Source: Fistulifera solaris
Lineage: Eukaryota; Bacillariophyta; Bacillariophyceae; Naviculales; Stauroneidaceae
Length of the DNA stretch: 64,000 nt
Reading direction: 5' to 3'
Assembly (NCBI GenBank): GCA_030295235.1
Contig: AP026164.1
Location: forward strand, 372,001-436,000
The notes beneath the pieces were generated by a model. It ran no database searches. It had not been told where the DNA came from and saw nothing but the letters and a program-made list of their open reading frames with translations. The position numbers were made by a program, and so were the translations under genes. This document shows positions 21,945 to 34,900 of this stretch, piece by piece. Positions within the stretch are counted from its first letter, which is position 1. Every line of letters starts with the position of its first letter.

Positions 21945-23119
21945 AACGGTTTTAATTGATTATCACAAGTTGATTGAAAGTCTAGTGTTATCTACTTTTA
22001 CCGAGTCTTTGAATACAATGGGACTGGTGACTAGGAGGAGGCGTGAAACCCCAAATCTTGGACCTTGATGTGCAAGTTAAATCTTACGAAAATCTGAATA
22101 GGACATAGGCAATCAATTGAAGTCCTTGCCGACTGCCGACCCGTCGACTACAGTCTCGTCTCGAGCTCTTCAAGGAAAGTGTTATCTATCCGTGACCTCT
22201 TATCATCTATACGTTTTCGTGAACGGAAAATGTGTATGTGCAGATCAGTGGGAACTAAAGCAAACTCATGGTCGCTAAAAGGTACCTGCAATAGATCACG
22301 TCAACCCACGAAAATGACAGAGTCATCGCGATCTTTTACCCAAGGCATCACACAGTCAACATTTCTTATCGGCAAAAAGTGGTGTGTCTGAATGTGGTTT
22401 AAGACGATTGAGGCTTGGCTCAAACCTCTTCTGTTCGTTGATTCGATCCGATTGTTATTTTCTTGGGTTTAAAAGTCGAAGACACCAATTTTCTGTCAAC
22501 TGAGAAATTTCGTTGGAGTTCTTCCGGCCCCCTAACCGGTAGGGCAGAGGCAGTGTAAGTACTGTAAGTAGACTTGACTTCGGACCGGTACTTCTCTAAC
22601 TCGATATGTCGGAGAGTGTATCGAAATGTCCCTCATGACGCACGGACATACTGGAACCTTTAGACTCGTGACTAAATTTTGAACCCTGACTCGCACTATT
22701 TGCTACTTCTACTTCTTGTCTCTTAGGACTTAGGATGGATGGAGGAGTAGTCATGTCACGTCGGTCGTCGGTCGCTTGTCGCGTCCGCTCGTACGTCTCG
22801 TCTTCAACAAGAGTGCAACGTGCAACATGTGGACGATTTTGGCGAAGCGGATACATTATTGTCAGACTGTTCAGTTCACTTCTGTATTTTGATGTTTCCG
22901 TTCAGTACAATCGACAATACTACATGTTCTTCGATGACCAAGAAAGTAACCCAAAAGACTTTTGAAAATTTGAAACGACAGATTCTGTGCAGGGCAAAAG
23001 TAGGCTTCCAACTTCGACGGCCTTTCGCCTTTTGTCGATACGAGTTTCCTCGCCTCTCTATCATCATGATCAAGTCGTTGCATCAGTGAAACATCTAAAG
23101 AGAAAGCGATAACATCACC
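21945..23119. other. Intergenic
   Basis: About 1.18 kb without a supportable gene; the open frames inside lack any recognisable feature. Isolated GGTACC/ACCGGTAC sites lie near 22281 and 22584. It must include the promoter of the CBM6 protein. Confidence 0.4.
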
Positions 23120-25484
23120 ATGAGGACCAGTGCATTAGTTGCGCACCTCGGCGTTCTAATTGCTGGTGCTGCGGCCACCGCCGAAGCTCATCAAGCGCGA
23201 TCACTTAGGCATCGGCACGTGCGACGGCGTCTGGAACAGGATTTTCAAATGAAGCTTTTTGCTGGAGAATTTGTCGATATGGAAGGAATTGTAATTGAGA
23301 ACTCTACCGAAGGGAATAAAGCTATAGGCTGGATTGATCAGGGTGATTGGGCGGCGTACAATATAACTTTACCATCGTCGGGGACTTATGATTTGAAACT
23401 TGAGGTGGCCAGCCCCACCGGAGACGGTTCTCTATCAGTCTCTGATTATGTAAGCAATCAAGAATATGCTATTTTCAGCGACCTACCGAACACGAGTGAT
23501 TGGCAAGAGTGGGAAACAGTGAGTGTCTCGGTCGAGTTGCCCGAGGGCTCAAACACGTTGAAATTGAACTTCTTAAGCTCTGGTTTTAATCTGCTCTCCT
23601 TGGAGCTTTCCGAGCCTATTGTAGTCATCGAAGGCGATGAAAGTCCTAGAGAGATTTATCAACACATATACGAGAGTGGGAGTTTGCGAATTCCGGCGGA
23701 TAAGTTCAGTTCGATGGAGGGGATAGTAGTCGAAAGTTCGAGCGAAGGAGGGAACAGTATAGGGTGGCTCGATGCGGGTGACATGGTAACCTACAACGTG
23801 TCGCTCCCCCTTGGCCGGTGTCTATAAGTTGGAAATGCGTATTGCCTCTCCGTCTGGTAATGGAGCATTCAGTATCACGGATTCATCTAATCAAGAGTTC
23901 GCATTAATGACTCGTCTCCCTCAAACAAATGATTGGCAGAGCTGGCAAACAATCAGATTTGAGTTTACTCTGCCGGCTGGTCCATCAAATCTCGTTGTCA
24001 ATGTTTTGAGGTCTGGCTGGAATCTACTCTGGTTAGAACTTTCCAGCACTGACGAACCATCATTTGAACCACAGGAAGATGAATTCCGCTTGAGAATACC
24101 TGCTGATGAATTCTTGTCGATGCAGGGCATTGTTGTTGAGACACTCCCCGATGGCGGCCGATACACTGCTTGGTTAGATCCAGACGATTGGATGACATAC
24201 TCGATCACAGTGCCTAGCAACGGAACTTACAGAATAGATTTGCAAGTATCAAGTCCTGTGGGAATCGGTGCGTTTGAGCTTTCAAATTTAGACACGAGAG
24301 AAGTGTATGGTTTTGAAAACTACTTCCCCGCAACTGGCGGCTGGCAAAACTGGGAGACTGTACGCTTAAACGCTACACTGCCGGCGGGTTCATTGACTAT
24401 GAAGGTTCACGTTCTAGATCCTGGATGGAATCTGCTTTCTATAGAAATCGTTGGGCTCATGTCAGGAAACAAAACCGATGACACTCCAGAAGGCGACAAT
24501 GACGATGGAGTTGTTGATGAGGACTTTCGTGTACGAATCTTTGCCAGTAACTACTCATCAATGGAGGGTATTGTTACTGAGACGTCCTCTGAAGGCAGTG
24601 AGAGCATCGGTTCTTTGGACGCTGGGGATAATGTGAACTATGAGATAGTACTGCCCACCAGGGGTCTTTACGGAGTGCAAATGCGTGTATCCAATTTTAC
24701 TGAAGAAAGCGCTTTCGCTTTGACTAACACGCACAATGGCGAAGAATATGCTTTTGTGAACAACACTTCAACAACGGAAGACGTAGGAAGCTGGGAAAAT
24801 ATTTCTTTTACCGCTACCTTGCCGAGTGGTTTTTTACCTTTGCAACTCAGCATTATTGGTCCTGGATGGAGTTTGCTTTGGATCGAGTTTAATTTGCTGG
24901 AATCACATCAAAATAGTACTCACTACGACCAATTTCAAGCGACGATCAACGCCAGCAATTTCTCATCTATGGAAGGTGTGGAGTTGCAAGAATTTCCTGG
25001 AGGGCTACAACAAATTGGCTTCCTCGAGAAAGGCGACTGGGCAGTATTTAATCTGTCAATACCCTATGAGGGAACTTACAAAATGATAATGCAAGTTTCG
25101 AGTCCTTCAGGAGAAGGTGGTTACGAAGTTGTGGACATGGAGTCTGAAATCCTTTACGCCACTGTAAATACCTTGCCTGAAACAGGAAGCTGGGAAGCAT
25201 TGGGCAATGTCACTAGGTTTATTCTTCTTTCAGCTGGACCTGTGTCTTTACAAATTCGAGTGCTTGAGCCAGGCTGGAATTTGGCGAGTATATCTCTCGA
25301 AAAAGTATTACCTCTTTTAGGGGCAAATGGCGAAAACTTTACCATTGAAGCCCCTGATACAATAAACGGCAAACCTTCATGGCACGAACCGATCATACGG
25401 GATCCCTGGACTCCAATTTTGGACGATGCCGTCTTCCGGGATCCGCTCGCTACTGATATTGCCGCCCTGGTCAGTGACCCGTAG
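23120..25484 (+). CDS. Secreted protein of five tandem CBM6-like carbohydrate-binding modules
   Basis: The ATG at 23120 begins a signal peptide (MRTSALVAHLGVLIAGAAATAEA) followed by a basic stretch. Five modules of about 125 residues follow, each with the same pattern: A-x-x-F/Y-x-S/D-M-x-G-I, then IGWLDAGD, Y-x-V/I-x-L/V-P-x-x-G-x-Y, W-x-x-W-x-x-V, and GWNLLWIEL. Module starts are about 23250, 23685, 24085, 24530 and 24945. This fits family 6 modules, which bind beta-glucans, xylan or agarose. No catalytic domain is present, so a wall or mucilage adhesin, or a sugar sensor, is likely. N-glycosylation sites are frequent. One extra C in the C5 run at 23806-23810 splits module 2 between two frames. 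The last 60 residues are a unique Pro/Asp tail. Confidence 0.82.
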
Positions 25485-25980
25485 GATGGAGTCGTCGACT
25501 GCGACCAGAACAGAAAACGACACTTCGCATCAGAAAGCCAATCAAATAGATTGTGTACCTTTCGAATCGTTCAGATGGATGCTCACATTGGATAGCTTGT
25601 AAATACTTTCCATTGCGCAAGGGCTGGCAGAGGCCTGCTCCGTCCTAGCGTGATGATGATAAGCAGCTTACTGGGCTTATGTTTCGCGGATTAATCTAAA
25701 AACTTCAATCAGCAAAATAGCTCTCCTTTTAGTTTTCGGTGAGCATCATTACAGACACAACTCGGGAGTCAAACCTAGATTAAGTTGGAAAGAAATCGTT
25801 GGTGCCGCACAAAACCCCATCCTCAATGGATTGGATACCCACAACGTCAGCGTCATCGTGTTACCAGGTACCGATACTACTTTTTTTTGCGCAGGACGCG
25901 GTGAAATGCCAATGCACAATGCATTCTTTATCAGTTTATCCGCGTTTATCGTACAAGGTACCAGGTAGCCCGATCAAGCA
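25485..25980. other. Intergenic
   Basis: About 496 bases. Two GGTACC motifs (25862-25874 and 25955-25968) sit close upstream of the SDR start codon. No gene is seen. Confidence 0.4.
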
Positions 25981-27189
25981 ATGAATTTCTTGCTAATTAT
26001 TCTTTCGGCGGCACTAGCTGATCTAAGTTGTGCGTTCGTAGCAGCACCAATACATCCGAAGCTCATCCGCAATAACGATGACCGCAGTTTGACATTGTTA
26101 TCACGAGACAGCGCAAATACAAAAGATACACGCCCTGATACTACAAGTACAGAAAATAAGTTACTTCAAGACTGTGTATGCCTCGTCACCGGAGCGTCTC
26201 GAGGGATCGGAAAAGGAATCGCCATTGAACTGGGCAAACAGGGAGCAACCGTATACGTGACAGGCACGTCAAGCGCCAGTGCCGACACTGCTCAACAAAC
26301 TCGATTCAGCTCAATAAATGGAGAATCGGGACCTGGATCGATTGAAGAAACCGCCGCTGCGGTTACGGCTGCAGGAGGACAAGGTATTGCGGTGTTTTGT
26401 AACCACGGAATCGACGAGGATGTCCAAAAACTCACGCAATTAATTGAGGCGAACCACGGGCGACTAGACATACTGATCAACAACTGCTTTCGTATGCCAA
26501 AAGGCAGTGTTAAGGACTTGAACAAAAAGTTTTGGGAGCTTCATCTCGATACGTGGGATAATGTGCATCAAGTGGGCCTGCGAAGTCACTACGTCGCCAG
26601 CTATTATGCTACCCCGCTTTTGATCAAAGCGGCCGCCAATCCCGACAAGCCCGCTGGTCTACCCAGGCCTTTGATCGGAATGATAAGTTCTTTTGGAGGA
26701 TTGACTTATACATTTAATTTGCCCTACGGTGTTGGAAAAGCTGGCGTTGACCGAATGGCGAAAGACATGGCGACCGAATTTGCGTTTGCCGACAAAGATA
26801 TCTGCGTTGTTTCATTCTGGCCGGGTGTCGTTATGACAGAGAGGACTGAAATCGCTCTGGAGAATGGAGATTGGGACAAGTACGTCGGTGTTCCACTTGA
26901 AAATGCCGAGTCTCCCGGTTTGACGGGGAAAGCAATCGCAGCTCTTGCGGCAGATCCAAACAATATGAAAAAGTCTGGCAGTTATCAAGTTGTTGCCGAG
27001 TTGGCACAAGAATACGGATTTACAGAAGATGACGGCCGCACTCCTCCAAGTATCCGCTCGCTTCGCTTTCTTCTACCATCGTATGCCCTGGACGAGACGA
27101 CCAGGAAAAGAATTCCCTCTTGGCTTATTCCAGACTTCAAGCTTCCTTTTTGGATCATGTCTCAGGGACAGCCTCCGAAACCGGAATGA
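25981..27189 (+). CDS. Plastid-targeted short-chain dehydrogenase/reductase, DHRS1-like
   Basis: A single intact exon of 402 residues. The N-terminus MNFLLIILSAALADLSCAFVAAP has a signal peptide followed by CAFVAAP, a good match to the ASAFAP plastid motif. The Rossmann fold follows: TGASRGIGKGIAIELG (cofactor loop), then NN(C) in place of the usual NNAG, ISSFGG with the active-site serine, and YGVGKAG with the catalytic Tyr and Lys. A long C-terminal extension (about 100 residues, ending PSWLIPDFKLPFWIM) is typical of the DHRS1 group, which reduces carbonyls with NADPH. Substrate unknown. The ATG at 25981 follows a GGTACC motif by a few bases. Confidence 0.88.
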   Translation: MNFLLIILSAALADLSCAFVAAPIHPKLIRNNDDRSLTLLSRDSANTKDTRPDTTSTENKLLQDCVCLVTGASRGIGKGIAIELGKQGATVYVTGTSSASADTAQQTRFSSINGESGPGSIEETAAAVTAAGGQGIAVFCNHGIDEDVQKLTQLIEANHGRLDILINNCFRMPKGSVKDLNKKFWELHLDTWDNVHQVGLRSHYVASYYATPLLIKAAANPDKPAGLPRPLIGMISSFGGLTYTFNLPYGVGKAGVDRMAKDMATEFAFADKDICVVSFWPGVVMTERTEIALENGDWDKYVGVPLENAESPGLTGKAIAALAADPNNMKKSGSYQVVAELAQEYGFTEDDGRTPPSIRSLRFLLPSYALDETTRKRIPSWLIPDFKLPFWIMSQGQPPKPE

Positions 27190-27540
27190 GGAGCTTCTTT
27201 GGTGTGAATTGTCACTCGCATTGTAGCTAGTCTAATTCTGTTGGTGTCGGTACTCTTGTAAGTAATGGATTTATCGTGTTGAACGTTGAACGGTGAACAC
27301 CTAATGACGACGATGGCCAGCAGTCACGGACTGACGAATCGCGAGTTCGAAATCTTTCCGGTACCCAACGTCCATGGTTCTTGTTTTGATCAGACGCTTC
27401 GCATTTGAGCCCTTTCTAGCACAATTTGAGTTCGGATTGCACATCGCACCGATTATTCAAGAAAGCGATATTGGTGTTTTCTTTTTCCCCCTTGGTCGCA
27501 TAAAACGAAGTCATCAAGATCAGAAAGTCATTTAATCGAC
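27190..27540. other. Intergenic
   Basis: About 351 bases between two genes on the same strand; nothing recognisable beyond a short T-rich and C-rich stretch near 27480. Confidence 0.35.
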
Positions 27541-28960
27541 ATGAGACTTTTCATCCTTGCCTTGCCTCCCCTCTTGGTCTCGGCCAACGTCGTTAGCGAT
27601 GCTGGTGGTACATGTTTGAATAGAAACCTCTACACAATAAGTGATGGCCTAGGAATGTTTGACGTGGCATTGGAGACCGCGCGCGGTTGCGAGAACGACA
27701 TTGAGGGAACAACTGCTATCTCCGAGTCATCCTATGAAGAGAATCGCCAGCAGTGCTGGAAAAAGATAAGCGTATCGGAGCAGATATGGGCGAGCCACAG
27801 GTTATCGATGGCGACCGAACCAAAGAGATTTTAAAGCACATCGCCGACACCCGTGTCTACCTAAAAGAGAAAGTCATGGTTGAGCCACAGTACGAGAAAG
27901 TGCGAGATATTTGTATGAATAAGCACGCCTCCTGCACCTTTTGGGCCGTTATAGGCGAATGCGAGAAGAACCCTGCTTACATGGAATTACAATGTGCTCC
28001 AGCGTGTCGTACCTGCGAGCAGCTTCACGTCGAAACTCGCTGTCCCTTGGATGTAAATGCTGTTGATGCATTGTATCCCGGTGATCTTGATAAAATGTTT
28101 GAAAGAATTATCACCGATGCTGGACTTCAGCAGTATGGGCCAGTTGTCTTGTCTCGTCCTAGCTACGCTCCAGGCGACGGGCCAAACAATGCCACATATA
28201 GCATCGGAATTTGGATGATTCAGTTTGAAAAGGCACTTTCAGAAGAAGAGGCGGATAGAATGATAGAATTAGGCGGAATAAAAGGGTATGAGAGAAGCAA
28301 GGATGTTGGTGAAAAACAACCCGACGGCACATACCAAGCCTACGTTAATACAGGAAGAACATCAACCAATGCTGTAAGTTAACCTTCATGTCATTCAAAA
28401 CTGACAGCGTGTCATCAATCTTAACTGCCTTTCCCTTTCATTAGTGGTGTGTGGACTCTTGCTACACCGATCCAGTGGCACAGGCGCTCATGGGTCGCAT
28501 CGAGACTATAACTGGCATCCCGGAGACGAATTCCGAAAATCTACAACTCCTACGATACGAGGAGTCACAGTTTTACCAAACACACAACGACGTAAGTCGT
28601 GTCGAATCTCTCTTTCATATCTGGTTCAATGTTCCTAATGTCTGAACTCTCCTCGTATCTTTTTTTCAGTATATCAATTATCAAATTGAAAGACCCTGCG
28701 GCGTTCGTGTGTTAACATTCTACGTGTACTTGAATGACGTGGAAGAAGGCGGAGGAACTGACTTTCCTAGATTAAATATGACAGTAATGCCAAAGAAAGG
28801 TCGAGCTGTCATGTGGCCCTCGGTTCTAAACATGGACCCCAACAGAAAGGACCCTCGAAGCGACCATCAAGCATTACCTGTAATCAAGGGCGTCAAATAC
28901 GGAGCAAATGCTTGGATCCATATGCGGGATTTCAAAACTCCCAACAAAAAGGGATGCTGA
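27541..28960 (+). CDS. Prolyl 4-hydroxylase with ShKT domain
   Basis: Three exons (introns 28374-28444 and 28592-28669). A signal peptide (MRLFILALPPLLVSANVVS) sends it to the ER. A Cys-rich ShKT module follows (CMNKHASCTFWAVIGECEKN through CAPACRTC). The C-terminal half is an Fe(II)/2-oxoglutarate oxygenase of the P4H family: QTHND (His and Asp iron ligands, placed at the end of exon 2), TFYVYLNDVEEGGGTDFP, and SDHQALPV with KYGANAWIH (distal His; Lys for 2-oxoglutarate). It should hydroxylate prolines of secreted proteins before glycosylation. One A missing from the A5 run at 27760-27764 breaks the frame near residue 75. About 422 residues. Confidence 0.9.
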
Positions 28961-29289
28961 TTCCTAAAGACTTGTATGAATACGTTACCCCAAGTCCGCA
29001 GCTTAAAGTAACGCATAATTATAATTGTTGTTTAAGTCAATTTACGTTGTGCCGCCTGCTAAGTTACTCCTACTTTTTGGTGAGGTCGCAGGTGGTTTTG
29101 CTGGATCAAAGTACTATAGCCCAAAGTGTTAGCCGTTTTTTGCCATGACTGAATTTCAGTCATGAGAATCGATCTTGCCTGTTTTTTTTTGTGCGTTTGC
29201 GTCGCTGCAATTTATCTTCAATATATCTCCTCTCTTATTTCTAAGACTTTTCATTCGGCTAATAACGATCTCTAATTCTCATCAAAGTC
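28961..29289. other. Intergenic with hairpin motif
   Basis: About 329 bases. The self-complementary ATGACTGAATTTCAGTCAT lies at 29145-29163. Shared flanking bases (GAGAATCGATCTT) recur near 44811. Confidence 0.45.
29145..29163. repeat. Dispersed GACTG/CAGTC hairpin
   Basis: A perfect inverted repeat, ATGACTGAATTTCAGTCAT, one of five related copies found only between genes in this window (also near 3387, 3991, 44790 and 47592). Confidence 0.6.
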
Positions 29290-30136
29290 ATGTTTCGTAA
29301 AACGAAACGGAGAGCGAATGCTGGTCTGAGACGCAAAGACTCGAGCGATGATGATGATGAAAACGAAGCAGCGCAAGATGAGGACACGACTGGCTTACTT
29401 TCCGAAGCACGGAAGCGTTTAAAGGGCTCAAAGGTTAAGACAACGAGTGCGGAGACGACAGAGCAGCAATCTGCTTCAGTCATGCAAACGTACGAATCTA
29501 CAAGATCGCGCATCACGAACGCCGACCTGGCTACTAGCACGGCCCAACACCTTCCTGAGAAAGAACAACAAGATGAAACGGTGGGAGTTGGCGCTGATGG
29601 AATTTTTCGTAATACGCAGCGGAATAAGTTTTTGGCGGGTCCAATCAAGGTTGCCCAGAATGTCCGCGTTACCGCTCGGTTTGATTACGAGCCAAGTATC
29701 TGCAAAGATTACAAAGAAACAGGTTTCTGTGGCTTCGGTGATACATGTATCTACTTGCACGATCGAGGAGATACGATGACTGGATGGCAGTTGGAGCAGC
29801 AGTGGGAGGAGCAACAGAAGAAGAAAAAAAGAGCAACAGGAGAAAGAGATACAGGGCTTTGTCGATGGCATGAGCGAATCGAAATCGAGGACGAAAGAGG
29901 AGTTTGCTATATCCGATGGCCTCCCGTTTGCATGCTTTTTGTGCAGAGAGTTCTTCAAGAATCCTGTCGTCACGGTTTGTAATCATTACTTCTGTGAATC
30001 TTGTATTATGAACCATGTGAAGGAAGAGAGTGATGCATGCCCAATCTGTTCTCACGACACGAGCTCTGTTTTCAATCATCCTGCAAAGCTAATTGCCAAG
30101 AAAAAGAAAAATTCTGGGAGCGGAGCGATCAAATAA
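29290..30136 (+). CDS. RNF113/Cwc24-like CCCH zinc finger and RING protein
   Basis: The ATG at 29290 starts an acidic, charged N-terminal half. A conserved block ([20 protein letters not shown]) leads to the CCCH finger C-x8-C-x5-C-x3-H, and then a charged helix and a C3HC4 [17 protein letters not shown] and CPIC. This order is diagnostic of RNF113 in animals and Cwc24 in yeast, a factor of the activated spliceosome before step 1 and possibly an E3 ligase. The finger and the RING lie in different frames, joined by one base too many in the A7 run at 29824-29830. About 282 residues; nuclear location expected. The ring ends close to a Lys-rich tail. Confidence 0.9.
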
Positions 30137-30504
30137 TCCTGACTCTTGGAAAGAATACGCTAAGACTATGGCGAAGGAAGATGATGCGCATTAGATATCG
30201 GTGTTGAGGCCAACGACAAAATCGCTGCTCTCTATCTAACAAAGTTACTTTGTGGTCACCAGGAACAAGCTAGGATAACGAAACTCGTCCCTCTTATAGC
30301 TAATAAGTTATTTCGCTATGTTGTTGCTTTTGCTAGTGCCAAGATTCTATTCATTCCGTCTACTTCTGACAATTGTTATACAGCAGATTCGTCGTTCTCT
30401 GCATTTCTCTGTTCGTTATACCTTGCATTATGAATGAGATATCTTTGAACAATCATCAAATCACCCTTATCAAAAGATGCTACAGATAACCCTCCAAACT
30501 TTGA
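30137..30504. other. Intergenic, convergent 3' ends
   Basis: About 368 bases after RNF113 and after the HSF gene on the other strand. No gene or repeat is seen. Confidence 0.35.
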
Positions 30505-31346
30505 TTATACTGATCCTTGGAGAATAATCTCTTCCAGGTCGGAGTAGCTCCAACATTCTGAGACTTGTTCGTTGTCCATCCATACTTCTTCCGGAACACC
30601 TTTTTCTGTGCTCGATATGTAATAAAAGCACATTCCCCATGCACATATCTTTGTTTCTTGTTTGTTATTCGCGGCGATACTCTCATAGTCGCCATTCGAG
30701 TTATCGTCGTCGTCGTCACTTACAACAACACTACGACTTGGATTCATAGAGTCAACCGTCCGCGTTGCTTCTTCTTTAAAAGGCAACCACACCAGGTTAT
30801 AGAAATCTGGCTCGTTCTCTGGGTTAGACTTGGCCCGAACTCCAGTGCCTTTGACCTTGACTCGTTGAATCTTAGTTACAAGAAACTCTTTGCCACGCAA
30901 AAGAATTCGTTGTAATAGCCTCCACGGTCGGCACCTTTCGTGAGTCTTTGGAAGTTGTAAAGATTAAGTTGGCGCTGGAACGACGCTGTTTTTGACTGCT
31001 TGAAGTACCTCGGAAGGATTGCTGTGAATTCTTCTGGCTTGTGTACGACGAAACAACGGCCATGTGGTTGCCACGACACAATGTGGTCAAGACCATCACG
31101 CTCAACCAACTGGAGCATTTCATACAACCTGTAAGGAAATGCATTGTGGTTCCGGGTATCATTGAAGGCGTAATCATAATTGGAATTAGGTGCCGGTACA
31201 GCAGAATAATCATGATAGTCGTGATGGACAACATGGAGGGCTTGATTGTTGCTCGATGCGCCTGAGCGTTTTCGTTGAAGCTTTGCCATTTCGATCGAGG
31301 AAAGCGAAGATGGATTGTTTTGTCTATTTTGGTTGGAAAAACACAT
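30505..31346 (-). CDS. Heat-shock factor-type transcription factor
   Basis: From the ATG at 31346 (or 31289, MAKLQRKR) the protein has an Asn/His-rich leader and an HSF DNA-binding domain: FPYRLYEMLQLVERDGLDHI, VSWQPHGRCFVVHKPEEF, ILPRYFKQSKTASFQRQLNL and YNFQRLTKG. The winged helix-turn-helix is complete except for a frame break at the last strand: one more A in the A4 run at 30899-30902 (+ strand) turns EFFCV into EFFLRGKEFL, as the family requires. The rest is acidic (DDDDDN). There is no clear HR-A/B oligomerisation domain in the roughly 125 residues that follow. HSFs are the largest transcription-factor family in diatoms. About 279 residues. Confidence 0.88.
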
Positions 31347-31928
31347 TTACAACAAATGTAGTTGTTGTCTTGAAGCGTGGAGTTGCTTTGAGATGAAAGA
31401 TCGAGATCAAAGATTGAGCGAAGGAAATGCGAACTGTATAATCTGTGAGCAGATTTTCTTCAATCGTACAGTTTATTGATCTTTGATCACAAAGGAGATT
31501 GGAAATCGGGAACGCGACGAACACGAAGAATAAAAGGAGAACGGAGAACAGTTGAGCACCTATTTCAAAAGTACACAACTATTCTCTTTTCTGTTCCTCT
31601 GTTCTGTTCTTCTGCTAATCATACTCCAGAGTAATAACGATGCCACGTAGTAGTTGCAACAAGCAGTCTGGGTCACGCACCACATAAGTCACGAAGGAAT
31701 CATCATGACTAGCGAAACTAGCATGACTGAGAACAAAGGCACAAGAACTAGAATCGCAATCTTTTATTTCATTTATTTTCTTGGAAACAACTAACTAGGA
31801 ACCTTTGAGGAATGGGGCTTCTTGGAAGCAAAGGTTGAGTTGACCACCTTTAATTGCATGTATAAAGCGAGACTCTCGAATGGCAGATTTCTGTGGGTAA
31901 TAGTAACAACAAACCCTGTTCCGCGTGT
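31347..31928. other. Intergenic
   Basis: About 582 bases between the HSF gene and the 3' end of the PPR gene, both on the minus strand, so it includes the HSF promoter. No gene is seen. Confidence 0.4.
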
Positions 31929-34900
31929 CTAATGGCATCGAGTCAACTGAGCGACGGCTGCATGATCAGTCTGAATATCCGATAGAAGAGCCTGTAGTTC
32001 CTCGGAATCACGGACGAAATCAGGAAAATTGTTCATTGCTTCTTGAAGCAGATGACTTCTGGTGGCGACATGCTGAAACATCATTGACAAGCATGATATG
32101 TACGACGCGTAAAGCTGAATATTTTTGTTCAACTCGTCTGTAGCAGTAATATCCGACAGCGCAATGGAAGTAAGTTCACCCGCTTCGGTGGTAGTGCTTG
32201 TAGCAAGCGAACAATGGTTAAAAATCGTAAGATACGTTTCCGCATTCGGTTTAGCATACTGATTTCCACATCGATAATCGACTTTCATTCTTTCATAGAT
32301 GGAAGCCAAATCTTCTATGCAATTTTCACCCGCATCACTTCGAAATGCGTCCATCACAAGATGATAACATGTCGCGGATGGCAGAGGAGATAGGCTGCTG
32401 ACGAGGTGTCTTTTCGTCATTCGATCCAAAATCGCCAATGCTTCCTTGCCAGCTTCCCCGCCAGTCACTGTTGACCAAGCCTTAATTACACCCTGATAGC
32501 AAGCTTCTGTGGGCCTCAACGGATCAAGAGCTCCTGAATGATCATACAACGTTTCTAATTGCTCTAGTATTGCCCCAGCGCGTTCTGCCGACTCCTTTCC
32601 TCCAACTTGGGCCCAGCTGTTTATCACATGAGAAAAATTGAACGTGCTCGGGCGGCAATTAGGGTTCTTGCCACTTGCATAATTCTGCTGCATCTCATTT
32701 AAAATGGCCTCCACTTTGATGGGAGCATCTTGTCTCCCGCTGTTTCTCCAAGCAATTTGGTAGGCAGCGTATATATATGAAGATGGTTTAAAAAGTGATC
32801 GAACTTCAGCGAACAGTTGCTCGACGTTTTTCAGGTACCTAACATCTTTAGACTTTGTCCATGCGTGAATCATAGCCTAATTTCATACGGAGTATTCGAA
32901 TGAGTTTCTTTCTTTGAAAGAATTGTTTTGTTTTGATTGATGGCTAACTTACCGCATAACTCTTTTCCGAAGGACGGAAATCAGGTCTATCGTGACCTAA
33001 CGCTTTCAGTCGCTGGAACAAGAGATGGGCCCTGTGTACATCACCTTTCTTCCAGTATTCTTCTAAGATATATCTGTATGTGTTTTCTTCCGGGGGGACA
33101 TCACTTTGTTTATCTGAATACATTTTTTCACGAGACTCGATATAACTCTCAGCTTCACCATCTTCGCCAAACCTCGCAAGTAAACGCGCATATTGATTCA
33201 TTACGCCAATGTGAAGAGGAATCTTATCTTCCTCCATTTGACGGATCAAGAACTTGCCGTAGTGTAGCATCTCTGGTGAGAAAGATGAACTCAAGCCTAA
33301 CAACATGAAACGGTATGTACTAGCGTCAACTTTTCTATGACACTCTTGTCGCCATTTATTGAACAAACGAACCAGCCGGTCGGTTCGTGTTCTTGACCGT
33401 GATCTCGCCCATCCTTTTAAGCAATGATTCAGATCCTTTATCGTTGGACCTCGAAAGTTCTTGTCCAATTCACCTCGTGCACACAGTCGCGTGAATACAT
33501 TCTCCATTTTCAGCGCCAGCGCTTCCCTTTCTTGCGGTTCGTGAGCGCGTTCTTGCCGAAAAAGCAGACCACCTAGAAATTCAGTGTACAGTTGAGAGTC
33601 TATAAGCGATTCCCTCCCATTTTCAACATTTTCAAGAGATTCCAACATCTCCTCAGCCTTGGCAATACCATCCTTCGATGAACTTCGGAGGAACGCCAAA
33701 ATAACTGAAGTATAAGTGATTCGATCAGGCTTGGTGTTCATTCCAGATTGATGCATTTCTACCATCTGACGCAGAATTGCTTCAACTTCGTCGACAGAAA
33801 CGGAGGAACCAAATGTGCACGCATTCAAGGCAATATTGAAGTGTATTGTAGTCACCTTGACGCCTTGAGACAGCATTTCGTCTAAAATCTCTTTGGTTTT
33901 CCTTGCGTCTCCAGCTTTGCTGCAAACATTCATCAACGACGAGTACACAAAAGGATCTCTCATGAAATCATATTGTTTCATGGAGTCCCACCATTCGAAC
34001 GTACGTTGCAGGATCGCGGATGTGGCAGAATTGTTACCAACCGACGCCTCCACTTCATTCGCGAATGCCGATAATATTGATGTACAGATCGGCTTTACAT
34101 CATCGATGGAGTCGCTCAGCATTGCAGGTTTGCGCTTTCTGAGCTTTTCGAACAGCTTTAAACTTTCCTCCGCTCCACCGGGTAAACGTCCTGCGGCTCT
34201 AGCAGTGAACTGAAAGACGTAACAAGAAGCATCCGGCGATAAAGTGATCGATTTTGATTGCTCCATATCTTGCACAATTTGATCAATGATCGTGATACAC
34301 CCCCGTGAACTGCGCGCGCCTCCCAGCGAAAGAGACAACTTCTCGTCGTACTGACTGGGATTCCATGACTGATCATTCTGCAAGTGCGCCAGAAACCGAC
34401 ATCGCTTGTACCAAAGATTCAAAAGTCCTCTTTGACTGTTGACGTCGGGAACCAGTTTGGAGTACAATCGATCGTCATGGCATTTCTGCATCATGGCAGC
34501 AATTTCCGAGGCTTCTCTCAATGCGTCTATCATTTCAGCATTACTAGCCTTTGATGCATTCCCTCGCTGGTGTCGAGCTCTCTGCGTAAATGCGCGCGTC
34601 CCTTCGAGTGGTTGCAGCACTAGATTGATGAGTCGGACGAAGCCTCGGTTCGGAGCAGGTAGAGCCTGCGAATTGTCGCAAACCAAGTCCTCGAGTAGTT
34701 TGGGGTTCTGCTTTTCGTGATAATAGTAGTCAAGGATCTTTCTTGCATTAATCAAATTTGTTTTGTCATGATTTCCTTTTTTCGCCGCAGATTCAACGGA
34801 AAATTTGCCGAGCCAAAATAAGTAAGCGGCTTTGAGTGCGGAGTGACTGTGAGTGGACGGATCCGCCGTGATCTTTGCCATGCTTTCCGTGCGACGCGTA

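Noticed and set aside
22179-23089. Several open frames of 60-90 codons between the photolyase and the CBM6 gene
   Set aside because: No conserved motif, mixed strands, overlapping each other; probably non-coding.
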